A stretch of 64,000 bases of DNA from Paraspadella gotoi. Its lineage: Eukaryota > Chaetognatha. The stretch's first letter is position 1. Each line of letters starts with the position of its first letter. Below the pieces are notes generated by a model, which saw nothing but the letters and a program-made list of their open reading frames with translations, was not told where the DNA came from and did no database searches. Positions 44,270 to 56,429 of the stretch are shown here, piece after piece. The DNA lies in assembly GCA_051294375.1 (NCBI GenBank), contig CM119266.1, positions 3,784,420 through 3,848,419 on the forward strand. The letters are read 5' to 3'. A program made the translations under genes and the position numbers.

Positions 44270-45003
44270 TTATACAGAAGGCTTCATATTATAAAATGTG
44301 GTAGTACCCCTTTTTTGTGACCAGAACACGTTCCGAGGAAAAACTACTGAATAGAATTTAATGAAATTTTGTATGTGGAGTACCAGTAGTGATACAAATG
44401 GAACTATCAAGGCGAATTTTTTACATTCCACCCCTAAGCTGAGATAAGGGGCCCTAAGGGGGCAGCCCCTGAGGGCCACAAATGGTCAAAAAAATTTTTC
44501 CATTTTTTTGATTATTTTTGTTTTAAACAGTTGCACAGACGTTTACTCTTCCACAAAAACATATTTATTACCTCAAAAATATTCATTTACCTTAATTTTT
44601 AGCTTCATGAACATCAGCAGTTAAGTCAGATTTGGAATAATTTGGGAAAATTGGAAGTAAAACGATGAACCATGCATCTTCAACCATGCTTAATTATTGC
44701 AAATTTATCAATTTTAATTCTAAATTTTTTTTTCTTATGTTTAAAACATCAATGCACCTGATGCTACTAAAAAATTTTTAAAATAAAAAAAAAAATTTTT
44801 AGCATTTTTTGGCCCCCCAGGGGTACACCCTCAGGGCCCTGTATCTCTTGTCAGGGGTTGAATATCAAAATTCGCCTCGATAGTTCCATTTATATAGTCA
44901 TTAGCACTCTAAATATAAAATTTCATTAAATTTGATTGGGTAGTTTGGTGGGAACAGATTCTGGTCACAAAAAAGGGGTACTACATTTTATAATATGATA
45001 TAG
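44270..45003. mobile_element. Large palindromic (foldback) element, about 730 bp
   Basis: The left arm from about 44277 to 44480 and the right arm from about 44800 to 45003 are reverse complements at roughly 80% identity. Shared words are GTAGTACCCCTTTTTTGTGA, TTTAATGAAATTTT, AATGGAACTATC and GGGCCCT. The loop of about 300 bp is AT-rich. No protein frame. It differs in sequence from the hAT-like foldbacks of this window. Confidence 0.82.
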
Positions 45004-45550
45004 AAGCCAGATACTCTGGGAGTGAATGAAGGAGACTGTAAAAAAGTCTTGATTGAAAGCTTGCAGGGACCTGCTATGTCATTATCTTGTAAGAGTGATG
45101 GAGGCCTTAAACCACCAAAGCCTGTCCAAAGTCAGGGGCAAGATAACTTAATTATTAAATGAATGGCTAATTTTTATATTGGTTGTACCAATTTATAATC
45201 CTTTTGCCTCCAAACCAAATCTTTAAACCTAAAAAATCTTTAAACCTAAAAACAGACTTAATTCTGAATTTAGGTGAAATGGATTAAGAAAATATCTTTC
45301 GATGCCTACGTGTCGTAGAGGAGTCGGCCGATCCTTGGCCAAGTGGGCCGCCCGATCGGCCGTAACGATTTCCCCGAAACCTTTCCTTTTCTTATCACTT
45401 TCCTTAATTCCTCTTTTCTCCCTTCTCTTATTTCTCTTTCTTTTCTCTCTTTTTTTTCATTCTTTTTTAGTCTTAGCGAGATAAAAATACTCTTTAATTT
45501 AATAAAAAGAAATTGCTATTCTCTTTCCTTCTTTTTGTTTTCTTGGATTC
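45004..45550. other. Non-coding stretch, small GC-rich patch
   Basis: 45300-45380 is GC- and CpG-rich (GAGTCGGCCGATCCTTGGCC) and open in more than one frame, but has no clear splice sites. The rest is pyrimidine- or A/T-rich. Confidence 0.4.
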
Positions 45551-45555
45551 GGTTA

Positions 45556-45725
45556 AGCCTATTACATACGGATTTTGGATTTGGCGCCGCCTATTACATA
45601 CGGATTTTGAATTTGGCGCCGCCTCTTACATACGGGTTTAGGATTTGGCGCCGCCTCTTACATACGGGTTTAGGATTTGGTATTTAGCGCCGCCTATCAC
45701 ATACGGATTTTGGATTTGGTGCCAA
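45556..45725. repeat. 33-bp minisatellite, five units
   Basis: Units contain CCTATTACATACGGATTTTG then GATTTGGCGCCG, with the last units diverged. GGCGCC is palindromic. Confidence 0.9.
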
Positions 45726-46083
45726 ATATTACATTCAGGTTATCTTCGATGATCAATCCTTATCCGGTCTCATACCAATCTCAACATCTTTAGTTTATTC
45801 AGCTTCTTCGTCAAATTTAGTCTTCACCTTAAAAGTTATCCTGACATCCACGGCTCTTAATTAATTTCTACTCCCTCCCTCACCCTATGTTATTCAAAAT
45901 TATTACAAAGTTATATCCTATTTCTTATTTTCATTATTAATAATTATTACTATTTTTTATTTTATTCTAACTCAATCTGCATCCAGTTTTCTCCGCTGCC
46001 AAGATTTCCCGGAAAAAGGGTCTCTCTCTCTTTCTATTCTCTCTCTCTCTCTCTCTCTCTACTCTTTGTTTATTCTGGTGCAG

Positions 46084-46226
46084 AGCGGGGGCGAACTCGA
46101 TCGCGCTACTGGACAAAGGGCGTCGGTCGAAGGGAGTCGGTCGGGCTTGACTCATTTCCCTCTCCTTTGCCCCCTCCTCCCTCTTCATTCCCGGAGGCCG
46201 CTCCTCCCTAATCTGGTTATATTAAG
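46084..46226 (+). CDS. Candidate internal exon, unknown protein
   Basis: Between acceptor TTATTCTGGTGCAG and donor TTAAG, GTAAAA lie 47 open codons (SGGELDRATGQRASVEGSRS, then HSRRPLLPNLVIL). The segment is GC-rich like real exons here. No family recognised, and it overlaps a minus-strand open frame. Confidence 0.22.
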
Positions 46227-47640
46227 GTAAAATAATTTTTGGTCGGTTGGTCTTTCTTTTAATTTATTATAATAATTATACAATCTTAAATTTTTATCAC
46301 TTTTTATCAGTTTAATCTTTGTTTTAATACTACAAAAATATACACATAAGAAAAAAAAACATTAAACATATAAAAAATATAAAATTATAAAAAATATTAT
46401 AATAACAAAATTTATTTTTTAAATAATAACATTATAAAAAATTAAATTAAATTAAGATTAATATTTTTTTAATTCAAAATAAAAGTAGCGTTAAAATTTT
46501 ATTTTAAACAGCCTTATATTATAAGTTATAATAACCAAAAAATAAATTTTTATTTGAATGACCAATTCAAAATTTGAATATGTATGACACAATGAAAAAT
46601 GGCGTAACGTTACTGTTCCGTGCATAAAAAAAATTCACTGTTCAATTAATATGTTTGGGGACAACAACAACGATAACAACAACAACCTTTTTTACTTGTT
46701 TTTTTAAATAAAAAATAATATGCAAATGATATAGAAGTGAGGGTGGTAAAAAACAAATGATCAATCGCATAAGCAGCGCAAAATCTTGAAATAGCCGTTC
46801 CTAGTTCTTCCTTCCTCCACTCCTCTCGCTGCTTCTTCCTCCTCCTCTTCCTCCTCTCGATCTCCTCGACCCCGAAACCCCGGATGTGATCGAACGCCTC
46901 CGTATTAGAAAACGACGACGACGACGACGAAAACAACGACAAAGACAACGACGACGATAACGACGAAGATGACGGCGAATATAAAAGCTAAGGACGACGT
47001 CATTGGACGAAACGGTTTTGAGAAAAACCGCCGACGATATATGACATTAAATGTAATAAATGAATGAATTAAATTCAAAAGATTTAATATTAATGTAACG
47101 ATTTTTAAGCTTTGGTTTTTTGCGGATTTTAAGCTGAATTAACAGGTAAGATTTTGGCGAGAGTAATTTTGAATAGAGTATATTTTCCCCTCATAAATTA
47201 ATGGAAAAATAGCTTTCTTTCTATTCTTAAAAAAATGAATTTGCGGGCGAAATTCTGCCGGCGCAAACCCTGCCGGTTCAAAAACCCGCCGACGCATAAT
47301 GATATTCCTTCCGCCTCTCCCTTCTTCTCACGCTTGGCCGGTTTGGCGAATTAGGGTTTCTGTTGTGAGATTTCGTGATTCGTCTTTCACGAAATCGACT
47401 TCCTTTTCGCAATCGATTCTTTTGGTGAATTTCAACGATTTTTCTCACTGATTTCACTTCAGACGAACTCACATAGAATTTTCGTTATCGAAGGTAAGAT
47501 AAGTTGCGGAAAATGTTAAAGTGAGATTTTTAAAGTGAGGTTTATAATAAATAATTTTAATGAATATTATAAAATCTAAAACTTCAAATAGTAAAACAAG
47601 TAATTTTGCAAATTTTCATATTGAAATAAATTATTAACTA
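46227..47640. other. Non-coding stretch with weak minus-strand frames
   Basis: AT-rich to 46640, then (ACG)n near 46915-46960. Minus-strand frames at 46790-46900 (GFGVEEIERRKRRRKKQREE) and 47278-47472 are arginine-rich with no splice support. A 65-bp word containing GTAACGTTACTGT is shared with 36910-36975. Confidence 0.4.
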
Positions 47641-48667
47641 TTTATTTTATATTTACAGTTAACGGGTCATTATTAGAAATTTTAAAAAATATTTATTGCT
47701 TTTAAATTTAAAATCGATTGTTTTTTGTTCTAATTTTAAAAGTTCTTTTTTCAACATATACTTTGTTATAATTACAACAATTTTTTCTCAGATTTTTTGT
47801 CATATATAAAAGTTTCGAAAACTCATAATTTTGCTCTTTTAGTAAACCGATGACGTCCTTCAGGATTAGATTAAATTTTATTCTCAAATAGAAGAATCAA
47901 ATTATCTTCTTTTCTCGCCTAGTCCATAATTTTTTTTGGTTCATTTTCAGTTGTGCAAATTGTTTTATTTTAACTTTACTTAACCACGAGAAACAGTAGC
48001 TATCTCCATAGGAACAGAACAGAAAAGAAGGACAAAAAAATAAACATTTTCCTAGGGTTTCTCTCAGTTTCCGTAAACAAATCACCTTGAACGGATTTTT
48101 CCTTGGAAATTTGATCCAAATCTGAAAAGAAGATTCTTCAAATTCTCTTTTACAATCGCGTTCCTCTCTTTTTTTCTCTTCCTTTTTTTTCCCTTTCTTT
48201 TTAGTACTCTTCCTTTTTTCTTCCTACTTTTTTTCAATTTAACGCGAGACTCTTAAACATTGATATCATATCATATCATATCATATCATATCATATCATA
48301 TTCATTTTTCGTCTCTCTTTTTTCATTTTTTCTCTTCCTTTTTTAGCAAAGGGACTTTGGTTCATCTCAAATTTCTTAATCTCATTTACATATTGTAGCA
48401 ATTTAAATTAACTCTTCACGGACTTTATTTTAATCAGTTGAATAATGATTTAATATTGATTCTTCCCTTTTTAGGTTTTCACTTTTCGAACAAAGAAAGT
48501 TATCCCATCTAGCGGCAAAGATGGGTCGGGGTGTTACGCTCGCCCCGGGCCTGAATGCCCTCTCTCCCCTTTTCCCTCTCCCTCTTTGCCTCGTCTCTCT
48601 CATTCTCTCTCTCTTCATCGAATCTCCTCAAGCTTCGATCGAAGCTGGACAACCTGCACTGGGTAAT

Positions 48668-48725
48668 CGAGTGAAGTGAAAGTTTGGAATCAAAATTTAA
48701 CAATTATATATTGAAAACTAAATAA
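48668..48725 (+). mobile_element. Left-end fragment of the 7537-8139 type foldback
   Basis: GAGTGAAGTGAAAGTTTGGA and the next 35 bp match the left end of the element at 7537, then stop abruptly at the minisatellite. Confidence 0.5.
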
Positions 48726-48734
48726 CGGTTTTGG

Positions 48735-49078
48735 ATGAGAGATGGCTGGAGTGAGAGATGGCTGGAGTGAGGGATGGCTGGAGTAAGAAGAATGGCTGGA
48801 GTGAGAGATGGCTGGAGTGAGAGATGGCTGGAGTGAGAGATTGCTGGAGTGAGAGATGCTGAAGTGAGAGATGCTGGAGTGAGAAATGGCTGGAGTGAGA
48901 GATGGCTGGAGTGAGAGATGGCTGGAGTGAGAGATGGCTGAGTGAGAGATGGCTGGAGTGAGAAATGGCTGGAGTGAGAGATGGCTGGAGTGAGAAATGG
49001 CTGGAGTGAGAAATGGCTGGAGTGAGAAATGGCTGTAGTGAGAGATGGCTGGAGTGAGAAATGGCTGGAGTAAGAGTC
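48735..49078. repeat. 16-bp minisatellite (GAGATGGCTGGAGTGA)
   Basis: About 22 units with A/G variation at a few sites. Repeated at 53825-54118 in the duplicate copy with fewer units and more indels. Confidence 0.93.
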
Positions 49079-49179
49079 GGCCGGTTTGAAGTCAGTGTTT
49101 AAGGGTCTGTGTGATTAGAGCGGGTCAGGGCGTCAAGGGTTAATTTCGAGAGTCGGAGAGGTGACAATGAGTTGCAGAA

Positions 49180-49181
49180 AT

Positions 49182-49231
<50 letters not shown>

Positions 49232-49370
49232 GGCAAAATAGGTGTAAGAAATAAGAGTAAAAATATTAATAAGAAATCATATGGATATACATAAAATAAT
49301 AAGTGTCTTGTTTTTTTAAGGTTTCGTTGCATAACACTCACAATACTAAAAGGAAATCGACTAGGGAAGA

Positions 49371-49459
<89 letters not shown>

Positions 49460-49604
49460 TTTATGTCTCTCGACATCAAGAGATAAAGTCGTTTTCTCTC
49501 GTATCTTCTCTTCTGACCCGAAGTTTGACCGTCAGAGGTCAGACTCGTCGAACGCTGAGAATTCACGGCCTCATTTTATGAATTTTGTTTGTGTTGGTGC
49601 GACT

Positions 49605-49675
<71 letters not shown>

Positions 49676-49733
49676 GGATTCAGGAATAAGGGCCTCGCTT
49701 TACTGAGAGAGATTTATGATATAAGATAACGAG

Positions 49734-49824
<91 letters not shown>

Positions 49825-49830
49825 ATCACA
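49180..49830. repeat. Cluster of long (GA)n and (CT)n tracts
   Basis: (GA)n at about 49182-49225, 49375-49455 and 49607-49671, then (CT)n at 49739-49820. The last can pair with any of the first three, so the cluster can form long hairpins. Mirrored at 54228-54826. Confidence 0.93.
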
Positions 49831-50047
49831 GAAATGAAAAATTATCTTTCTGTTATCTGACAAAAATGCTGTAGAAACGAGTATGAGCGGAATTCCTCAA
49901 TAAATATCCTAATTTTTGCATCTGAAATTTTCATTGATGCGAGACAATGTTTAAAAAAAATAAATAAATAAAATTCATTTTGTTTTTGAAAGTTTTTATT
50001 AAAGCTTTAACAATATGTTGCAGAAAAAGGTACTTTTTTTAATAATG

Positions 50048-50113
50048 TGTGACGGCGGGGCGCGAACCCTTGGCCGCTATGCTTGAAGATGTTAATGCTC
50101 GCTTTTTGGCCAC
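50048..50113 (-). repeat. tRNA-derived SINE head
   Basis: Minus strand: a TACTCGAGTGG A box (one mismatch to consensus) and a GGTTCGCGCCCC B box about 45 bp downstream. The foldback element at 50122 is inserted just beside it. The noisy partner is at about 55058-55135. Confidence 0.6.
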
Positions 50114-50121
50114 TCGAGTAG

Positions 50122-50662
50122 TAAGGCGTCGTAAAATTTCTAAATTTAACTTTAATTAAAATTCTAAAAGTGAAAAACGAACAACATTATACTAATGAAC
50201 ATTTATGTATAAAACAATTATAATAAATTTTACAATTTAAGCAGTAGGCCATATTTATACTAGTATTAATCCAATAAATGTTAAAATTTCAAAACAGTTT
50301 TTTCTAAGATTTTTTTGCAGATTTGGATTCGTCATAAAAAGTTGGTAAAAAGAAATATAACTCTTTTTGAAAAATTCCTTCATTAAGTGGGTCAAAAATT
50401 AGAAAAAGCTATATTTTAAGCTGAAAATTAACTTTTTACATATTAAATATAGTTTTTTTAATTTTTAACTCACTTAATGAAAGAATTTTTAAAAAAGATT
50501 TATAAAGATAGATTTTATAAGGATAGTACTATGTATAAATATAGCCTACTGCAAAAATTAAAAAACATAAAATTAATTTTTTTTACAAATTAATGTTCAC
50601 TGATGGTATGTTGTTCATAATTGACTTTTAGAATTTCCATACGTAACTTTCACTACGCTCTA
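50122..50662. mobile_element. Foldback hAT-like MITE, shorter relative of 14441-15243
   Basis: Starts TAAGGCGTCGTAAAAT and ends with the reverse complement of TAGAGCGTAGTGAAAG; flanks TCGAGTAG and TTGAGTAG agree at 7 of 8 bases. It keeps the CATTAAGTGGGTCAAAAAT arm and most of its partner but lacks about 260 bp of the longer copy. Confidence 0.8.
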
Positions 50663-50787
50663 TTGAGTAGAATAGTGTGAATTCTAATAATCAAACGGGG
50701 AGAGCGAGATTTAAAGAGTTGTCACAACTTCATTATTTTGTATTTTCAATAACTATTCCCTCTCTTTCCCTGCCGCGCCCTCTTCAG

Positions 50788-50973
50788 TCGAGATCCGCCT
50801 CGCCGACGGCAACGCCACCGCCGGTCGCGTCGAAGTTTTCTACGACGACATCTGGGGGACGATTTGCGATGACCACTGGGGAATGGATGACGCCAAAGTC
50901 GTTTGTGGTCAGCTTGGCCTTGGGGTACCGATCGCTTTCACCAAAAAGGCCGCACTCTTTGGACCCGGAACTG
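50788..50973 (+). CDS. SRCR-domain protein, exon with first half of the domain
   Basis: Scavenger receptor cysteine-rich domains are extracellular ligand-binding modules. After acceptor GCGCCCTCTTCAG the frame (phase 2 start) reads EIRLADGNATAGRVEVFYDD, IWGTICDDHWGMDDAKVVCG and QLGLGVPIAFTKKAALFGPG, the canonical opening of an SRCR domain with its first two cysteines. It ends GGA ACT G before GTGAGTG (phase 1), 186 nt. The phase fits exactly to 58934. The gene continues beyond both visible exons, so total size and other domains are unknown. Confidence 0.93.
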
Positions 50974-51014
50974 GTGAGTGTGAAAAAAAGAGAAGAGAGA
51001 ATTGAGTGTAGCGG

Positions 51015-51262
51015 ACACGGCCCTCAACCATCTTGAGAACCTGGCAAACCTTCAAGCCTGGTTCCAATCCCAGGACCCCTTCCATGGCTGCTGGAGGAGT
51101 TAAAGAAGTTGCGGATAGCACTCTTCAGCCCACTAAGCGCCGTATCCACACCGGGTACAATCATAAGTCGACACTTTACCAAAAGGAATCGTGAGGATAG
51201 GCTTAAACCGATTGGGGCGCAAAGCGATCCCGAAACCCTAATTGCAAGTTCAGGACCCATTA
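51015..51262 (-). repeat. Interspersed repeat R1, copy 3 (minus)
   Basis: Reverse complement shows AGTGGGCTGAAGAGTGCT, CAGCAGCCATGG and GGTCCTGGGATTGGAACCAG, as at 10640. It sits 40 bp after the SRCR donor. A copy with indels is at 56005-56262. Confidence 0.75.
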
Positions 51263-51439
51263 CATAAGTGATTGACCCGGCTAAAGAAAGTCAGGAGGAA
51301 CATCTTTAGCTCACATCCTTGTGATCTATTTTTAAACTTAAGGCCTCATGGCTCGTTGGCCGTTGCTACCGAGTTAATATTAATTGTTTTATTTTTGAGT
51401 TAAACCTTCGATCGAATGACCTTTTAAAAAAACAAAAAA

Positions 51440-52560
51440 ACGAGGCGAAACGAAGAAGGAAACAAAGTAGTAAACAAAAGGAAATAAAAGGAAGAGAAAG
51501 AAGAAGGAAACNNNNNNNNNNNNNNNNNNNNNNNNNNNNNNNNNNNNNNNNNNNNNNNNNNNNNNNNNNNNNNNNNNNNNNNNNNNNNNNNNNNNNNNNN
51601 NNNNNNNNNNTTATTTCCTTTTGTTTTCTACTCTGTTCCTTCTTCTTTCTCTTCCTTTTATTTCCTTTTGTTTTCTACTTTGTTTCCTTCTTCTTCTCTT
51701 CCTTTATTTCCTTTTGTTTTCTACTTTGTTTCCTTCTTCTTTCCCTTCATTTTATCTTCTTTTGTTTTCTACTTTGTTTCCTTCTTCTTTCTCTTCCTTT
51801 ATTTCCTTTTGTTTTCTCTTGTTTCCTTCTTCTTTCCTTCCTTTTATCTCTTTTGTTTTCTACTTGTTTCCTTCTTCGTTCTCCTCCTTTGTTTTCTACT
51901 TTGTTTCCTTCTTCTTTCTCTTCCTTTTATTTCCTTTTGTTTTCTACTTTGTTTCCTTCTTCTTTCTCTTCCTCTATTTCTTTTTGTTTCTACTTTGTTT
52001 CTTCTTCTTTCCTTCCTCTATTTCCTTTTGTTTTCTACTTTGTTTCCTTCTTCTTTCCCTTCATTTTATCTTCTTTTGTTTTCTACTTTAGGAAACAAAG
52101 TAGAAAACAAAGGAGGAGAAACGAAGAAGAAAACAAAGTAGAAAACAAAGGAGGATAAACGAAGAAGGAAGCAGAGTAGAAAACAAAGGAGGAGAAACGA
52201 AAAAGGAAGCAGAGTAGAAAACAAAGGAGGAGAAACGAAGAAGGAAACAAAGTAGAAAACAAAGGAGGAGAAACAAAGAAGGAAACAAAGTAAAAAACAA
52301 AAGGAGATAAAAGGAAGGGAAAGAAGAAGGAAGCAGAGTAGAAAACAAAGGAGGAGAAACAAAGAAGGAAACAGAGTAGAAAACAAAGGAGGAGAAACGA
52401 AGAAGGAAGCAGAGTAGAAAACAAAGGAGGGGAAACGAAGAAGGAAGCAGAGTAGAAAACAAAGGAGGAGAAACGAAGAAGGAAACAAAGTAGAAAACAA
52501 AGGAGGAGAAACGAAGAAGGAAACAAAGTAGAAAACAAAAGGAGATAAAAGGAGAAAAAG
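51440..52560. repeat. Minisatellite of about 45-50 bp with an inverted middle block
   Basis: Unit words are GAAGAAGGAAACAAAGTAGA and AAACAAAGGAGGAG. 51440-51511 and 52090-52560 are in one orientation; 51611-52089, just after a 99-N gap, is in the reverse. The flip point reads TTTTCTACTTTAGGAAAC. The partner array (56440-57560) is in one orientation throughout. Confidence 0.9.
51512..51610. other. Assembly gap (99 N)
   Basis: Unknown bases inside the minisatellite, next to the inverted block. Confidence 0.98.
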
Positions 52561-52634
52561 ATTTGAAGCGAAGAGATTTTTTTATTTTGGCGAGAATTCT
52601 GTGCGACGATGAAGAAAGAGAGAGAGAGAGAGAG

Positions 52635-52659
52635 NNNNNNNNNNNNNNNNNNNNNNNNN
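52635..52659. other. Assembly gap (25 N)
   Basis: Placeholder run between a (GA)n tract and the start of the second copy of the duplicated segment. Confidence 0.98.
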
Positions 52660-53824
52660 TATTTTACAGTTAACGGGTCATTATTTAGAAATTTTAAAAA
52701 AAATATTTTATTGCTTTTAAATTTAAAATCGATTGTTTTTTGTTCTAATTTTAAAAGTTCTTTTTTCAACATATACTTTGTTATAATTACAACAATTTTT
52801 TTTTCTCAGATTTTTGTCATATATAAAAGTTTCGAAAACTCATAATTTGCTCTTTTAGTAAACGATGACGTCCTTCAGGATTAGATTAAATTTTATTTCT
52901 CAAATATATGATAATCCTTTCTTTTCGTTGTAAATGATTTAGAGAAAAAACAATTTTCCCTTCTCAAATAGAAGAATCAAATTATCTTCTTTCTCGCCCT
53001 AGTCAATAATTTTTTTTTTGGTTCATTTTCAGTTGTGCAAATTGTTTTATTTTAACTTTACTTAACCACGAGAAACAGTAGCTATCTCCATAGGAACAGA
53101 ACAGAAAGAAGGACAAAAAAAAATAAACATTTTCCTAGGGTTTCTCTCAGTTTCCGTAAACAAATCACCTTGAACGGATTTTTCCTTGGAAATTTGATCC
53201 AAATCTGAAAAGAGATTCTTCAAATTCTCTTTTACAATCGCGTTTCCTCTCTTTTTTTCTCTTCCTGTTTTTTTCCCTTTCTTTTTAGTACTCTTCCTTT
53301 TTTCTTCCCCTACTTTTTTCAATTTAAACGCGAGACTTTAAACATTGATAATCATATCATTATCATATCATATCATATCATATCATATTCATTTTTCGTC
53401 TCTCTTTTTTCATTTTTTCTCTTTCTTTTTTAGCAAAGGGACTTTTGGTTCATTCTCAATTTTCTTAATTCTCATTACATATTGTAGCAATTTAAATTAA
53501 CTCTTCACGGACTTTATTTTAATCAGTTGAATAATGATTTTAATATTTGATTCTTCCTTATTTAGGTTTTTCACTTTCGAACAAAGAAAGGTTTACCAAT
53601 CTAGCGCAAGAGGGTCGGGGTGTTACCCGCTCGCCCCGGGCCTGAATGCCCTCTCTCCCCTTTTTCCCTCTCCTCTTTGCCTCGTCTCTCTCATTCTCTC
53701 TCTCTTCAATCGAATCTCCTCAAGCTTCGATCGGAAGCTGGACAACCTGCACGGTAATGCGAGTGAAGTGAAGTTTGGAATCAAAATTTAACAATTATAT
53801 ATTGAAAATAAATAACGGTTTTGG

Positions 53825-54225
53825 ATGAGAGATGGCTGGAGTTGAGAGATGGCTGGAGTGAGAGATGGCTGGAGTAAGAGATGGCTGGAGTGAGAATGGC
53901 TGGGAGTGAGAGGATGGCTGGAGTGAGAGATGGCTGGAGTGAGAGATGGCTGAAGTGAGAGATGGCTGGAGTGAGAAATGGCTGGAGTGAGGATGGCTGA
54001 AGTGAAGATGGCTGGAGTGAGAAATGGCTGTAGTGAGAAATGGCTGGAGTGAGAAATGGCTGGAGTGAGAAATGGCTGTAGTGAGAGATGGCTGGAGTGA
54101 GAAATTGGCTGGAGTAAGAGTTCGGCGCGTTTGAAGTCAGTGTTTAAGGGTTGTGTGATTAGAGCGGGTCAGGGCGTCAAGGGTTAATTTTCGAAGTCGG
54201 AGAGGTGACAATGAGTTGCAGAAAT

Positions 54226-54277
<52 letters not shown>

Positions 54278-54419
54278 GGCAAAAAATAGGTGTAAGAAAT
54301 AGAGTAAAAATATTAATAAGGAAATCATATGGATATAACATAAATAATAATGTGTCTTGTTTTTTAAGGGTTTCGTTGCATAACACTCACAATACTAAAA
54401 GGAAATCGACTAGGGAAGA

Positions 54420-54475
<56 letters not shown>

Positions 54476-54622
54476 TGGTTTATGTCTCTCGACATCAAGA
54501 GATAAAGTCGTTTTCTCTCGTATCTTCTCTTCTGACCCGAAGTTTGACCGTCAGAGGTCAGACTCGTCGAACTCTGAGATTCACGGCCTCATTTTATGAA
54601 TTTTGTTTGTGTTGGTGCGACT

Positions 54623-54701
<79 letters not shown>

Positions 54702-54759
54702 GGATTCATGAATAAGGGCCTCGCTTTACATGAGAGAGATTTATGATATAGATAACGAG

Positions 54760-54826
<67 letters not shown>
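53825..54826. repeat. 16-bp minisatellite and (GA)n/(CT)n cluster, second copy
   Basis: Minisatellite units at 53825-54118, then (GA)n at about 54228-54272, 54421-54475 and 54625-54698, and (CT)n at 54766-54826. Tract lengths differ from copy 1. Confidence 0.9.
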
Positions 54827-54828
<2 letters not shown>

Positions 54829-55135
54829 AATCACAGAATGAAAAAATTATCTTTCTGTTATCTGACAAAAATGCTGTAGAAAACGAGTATGAGCGGAATT
54901 TCCTCAATAAATTCTAATTTTTGCATCTGAAATTTTCATTGATGCGAGACAATGTTTTAAAAAATAAATAAATAAAAATTCATTTTGTTTTTGGAAAGTT
55001 TTTATAAAGCTTTAACAATATGTTGCAGAAAAAGGTACTTTTTTTAATAATGTGTGACGGCGGGGCGCGACCTTGGCCGCTATGCTTGAAGATGTTAATG
55101 CTCGCTTTTTTGGCCACTCGAGTAGTAAGGCGTCG

Positions 55136-55666
55136 TAAAAATTCTAAATTTAACTTTAATTAAATTCTAAATGAAAAACGAACAACATTATACTAAATGA
55201 ACATTTATGTATAAAACAATTTATAATAAATTTTACAATTTAAGCAGTAGGCATATTTATACTAGTATTAATACCAATAAATGTTAAAATTTCAAAACAG
55301 TTTTTTCTAAGATTTTTTTGCAGATTTGGATTCGTCATAAAAAGTTGGTAAAAGAAATATAACTCTTTTTGAAAAATTCCTTCATTAAGTGGGTCAAAAA
55401 TTAGAAAAAGCTATATTTAAGCTGAAAATTAACTTTTACATATTAAATATAGTTTTTTTAATTTTTAAACTCACTTAATGAAAGAATTTTTAAAAAAGAT
55501 TATAAAGATAGATTTATATAAGGATAGTACTATGTATAAAATATAGCCTACTGCAAAAATAAATAAACATAAATTAAATTTTTTTTTACAAATTAATGTT
55601 CACTGATGGTATGTTGTTCAATAATTGACTTTTAGAATTTCCATACGTAACTTTCACTACGCTCTA
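55136..55666. mobile_element. Foldback hAT-like MITE, duplicate of 50122-50662
   Basis: Same ends and flanks as the element in copy 1, with scattered indels. It reflects the segment duplication, not a separate insertion. Confidence 0.75.
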
Positions 55667-55793
55667 TTGAGTAGAAAGGTGTGAATTCTAATAATCAAAC
55701 GGGGAGAGCGAGATTTAAAGAGTTGTCACAACTTCATTATTTTGTATTTTTCAAAAAACTATTCCCTCTCTTTCCCTGCCGCGCCCTCTTCAG

Positions 55794-55977
55794 TCGAGAT
55801 CCGCCTCGCCGACGGCAACGCCCACCGCCGGTCGCGTCGAAGTTTTCTACGACACCTCTGGGCGGACGATTTGCGATGACCACTGGGGAATGGATGACGC
55901 AAAGTCGTTTGTGGTCAGCTTGGCCTTGGGTACGATCGCTTTCACCAAAAAAGGCCGCACTCTTGGACCCGGAACTG
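55794..55977 (+). pseudogene. Frameshifted duplicate of the first SRCR exon
   Basis: Matches 50788-50973 but has an extra C in the AACGCCCACCGCC region, lost bases near GACACCTCTGG and ACGCAAAG, and a damaged donor (GGAACTGTGGTG instead of GGAACTGGTGAG). No single frame crosses it. The errors look like raw-read noise, so this is probably an assembly artefact rather than a true pseudo-exon. Confidence 0.85.
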
Positions 55978-56004
55978 TGGTGTGAAAAAAAGAGAAGAGA
56001 GAAT

Positions 56005-56262
56005 TGAGTGTACGGACACGGCCTCAACCATCTTGAAACCTGGCAAACCTTCAAGCCTGGTTCCAATCCCAGGACCCCTTCCATGGCTGCTGAGGAGTTA
56101 AAGAAGTTGCGATTAGCACTCTTCAGCCCACTAAGCGCCGTATCCACACCGGGTACAATCATAAGTCGACACTTTACCAAAAGGAATCGTGAGGATAGGC
56201 TTAAACCGATTGGGCGCAAGCGATCCGAAACCCTAATTGCAAGTCAGGACCCATTACATAAG
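56005..56262 (-). repeat. Interspersed repeat R1, copy in duplicate segment
   Basis: Noisy repeat of 51015-51262. Confidence 0.75.
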
Positions 56263-56429
56263 TGATTGACCCGGCTAAAGAAAGTCAGGAGGAACATCTT
56301 TAGCTCACATCCTTGTGAATCTATTTTTAAACTTAAGGCCTCATGGCTCGTTGGCCGTTGCTACCGAGTTTAATATTAATTTTTTTATTTTTGAGTTAAC
56401 CTTCGATCGAATGACCTTTTAAAAAACAA

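Larger units (their letters stand above)
47648..51511. repeat. Duplicated segment, copy 1 (partner 52660-56510)
   Basis: Clean copy of a block of about 3.9 kb: AT-rich part, 16-bp minisatellite, three (GA)n and one long (CT)n tract, tRNA-like SINE head, foldback element, SRCR exon, R1 repeat and start of the AAGAAGGAAAC minisatellite. The partner has the same order with many one-base indels. One 58-bp difference (present near 52905-52965, absent near 47885) is bounded by CTCAAAT. Confidence 0.92.
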
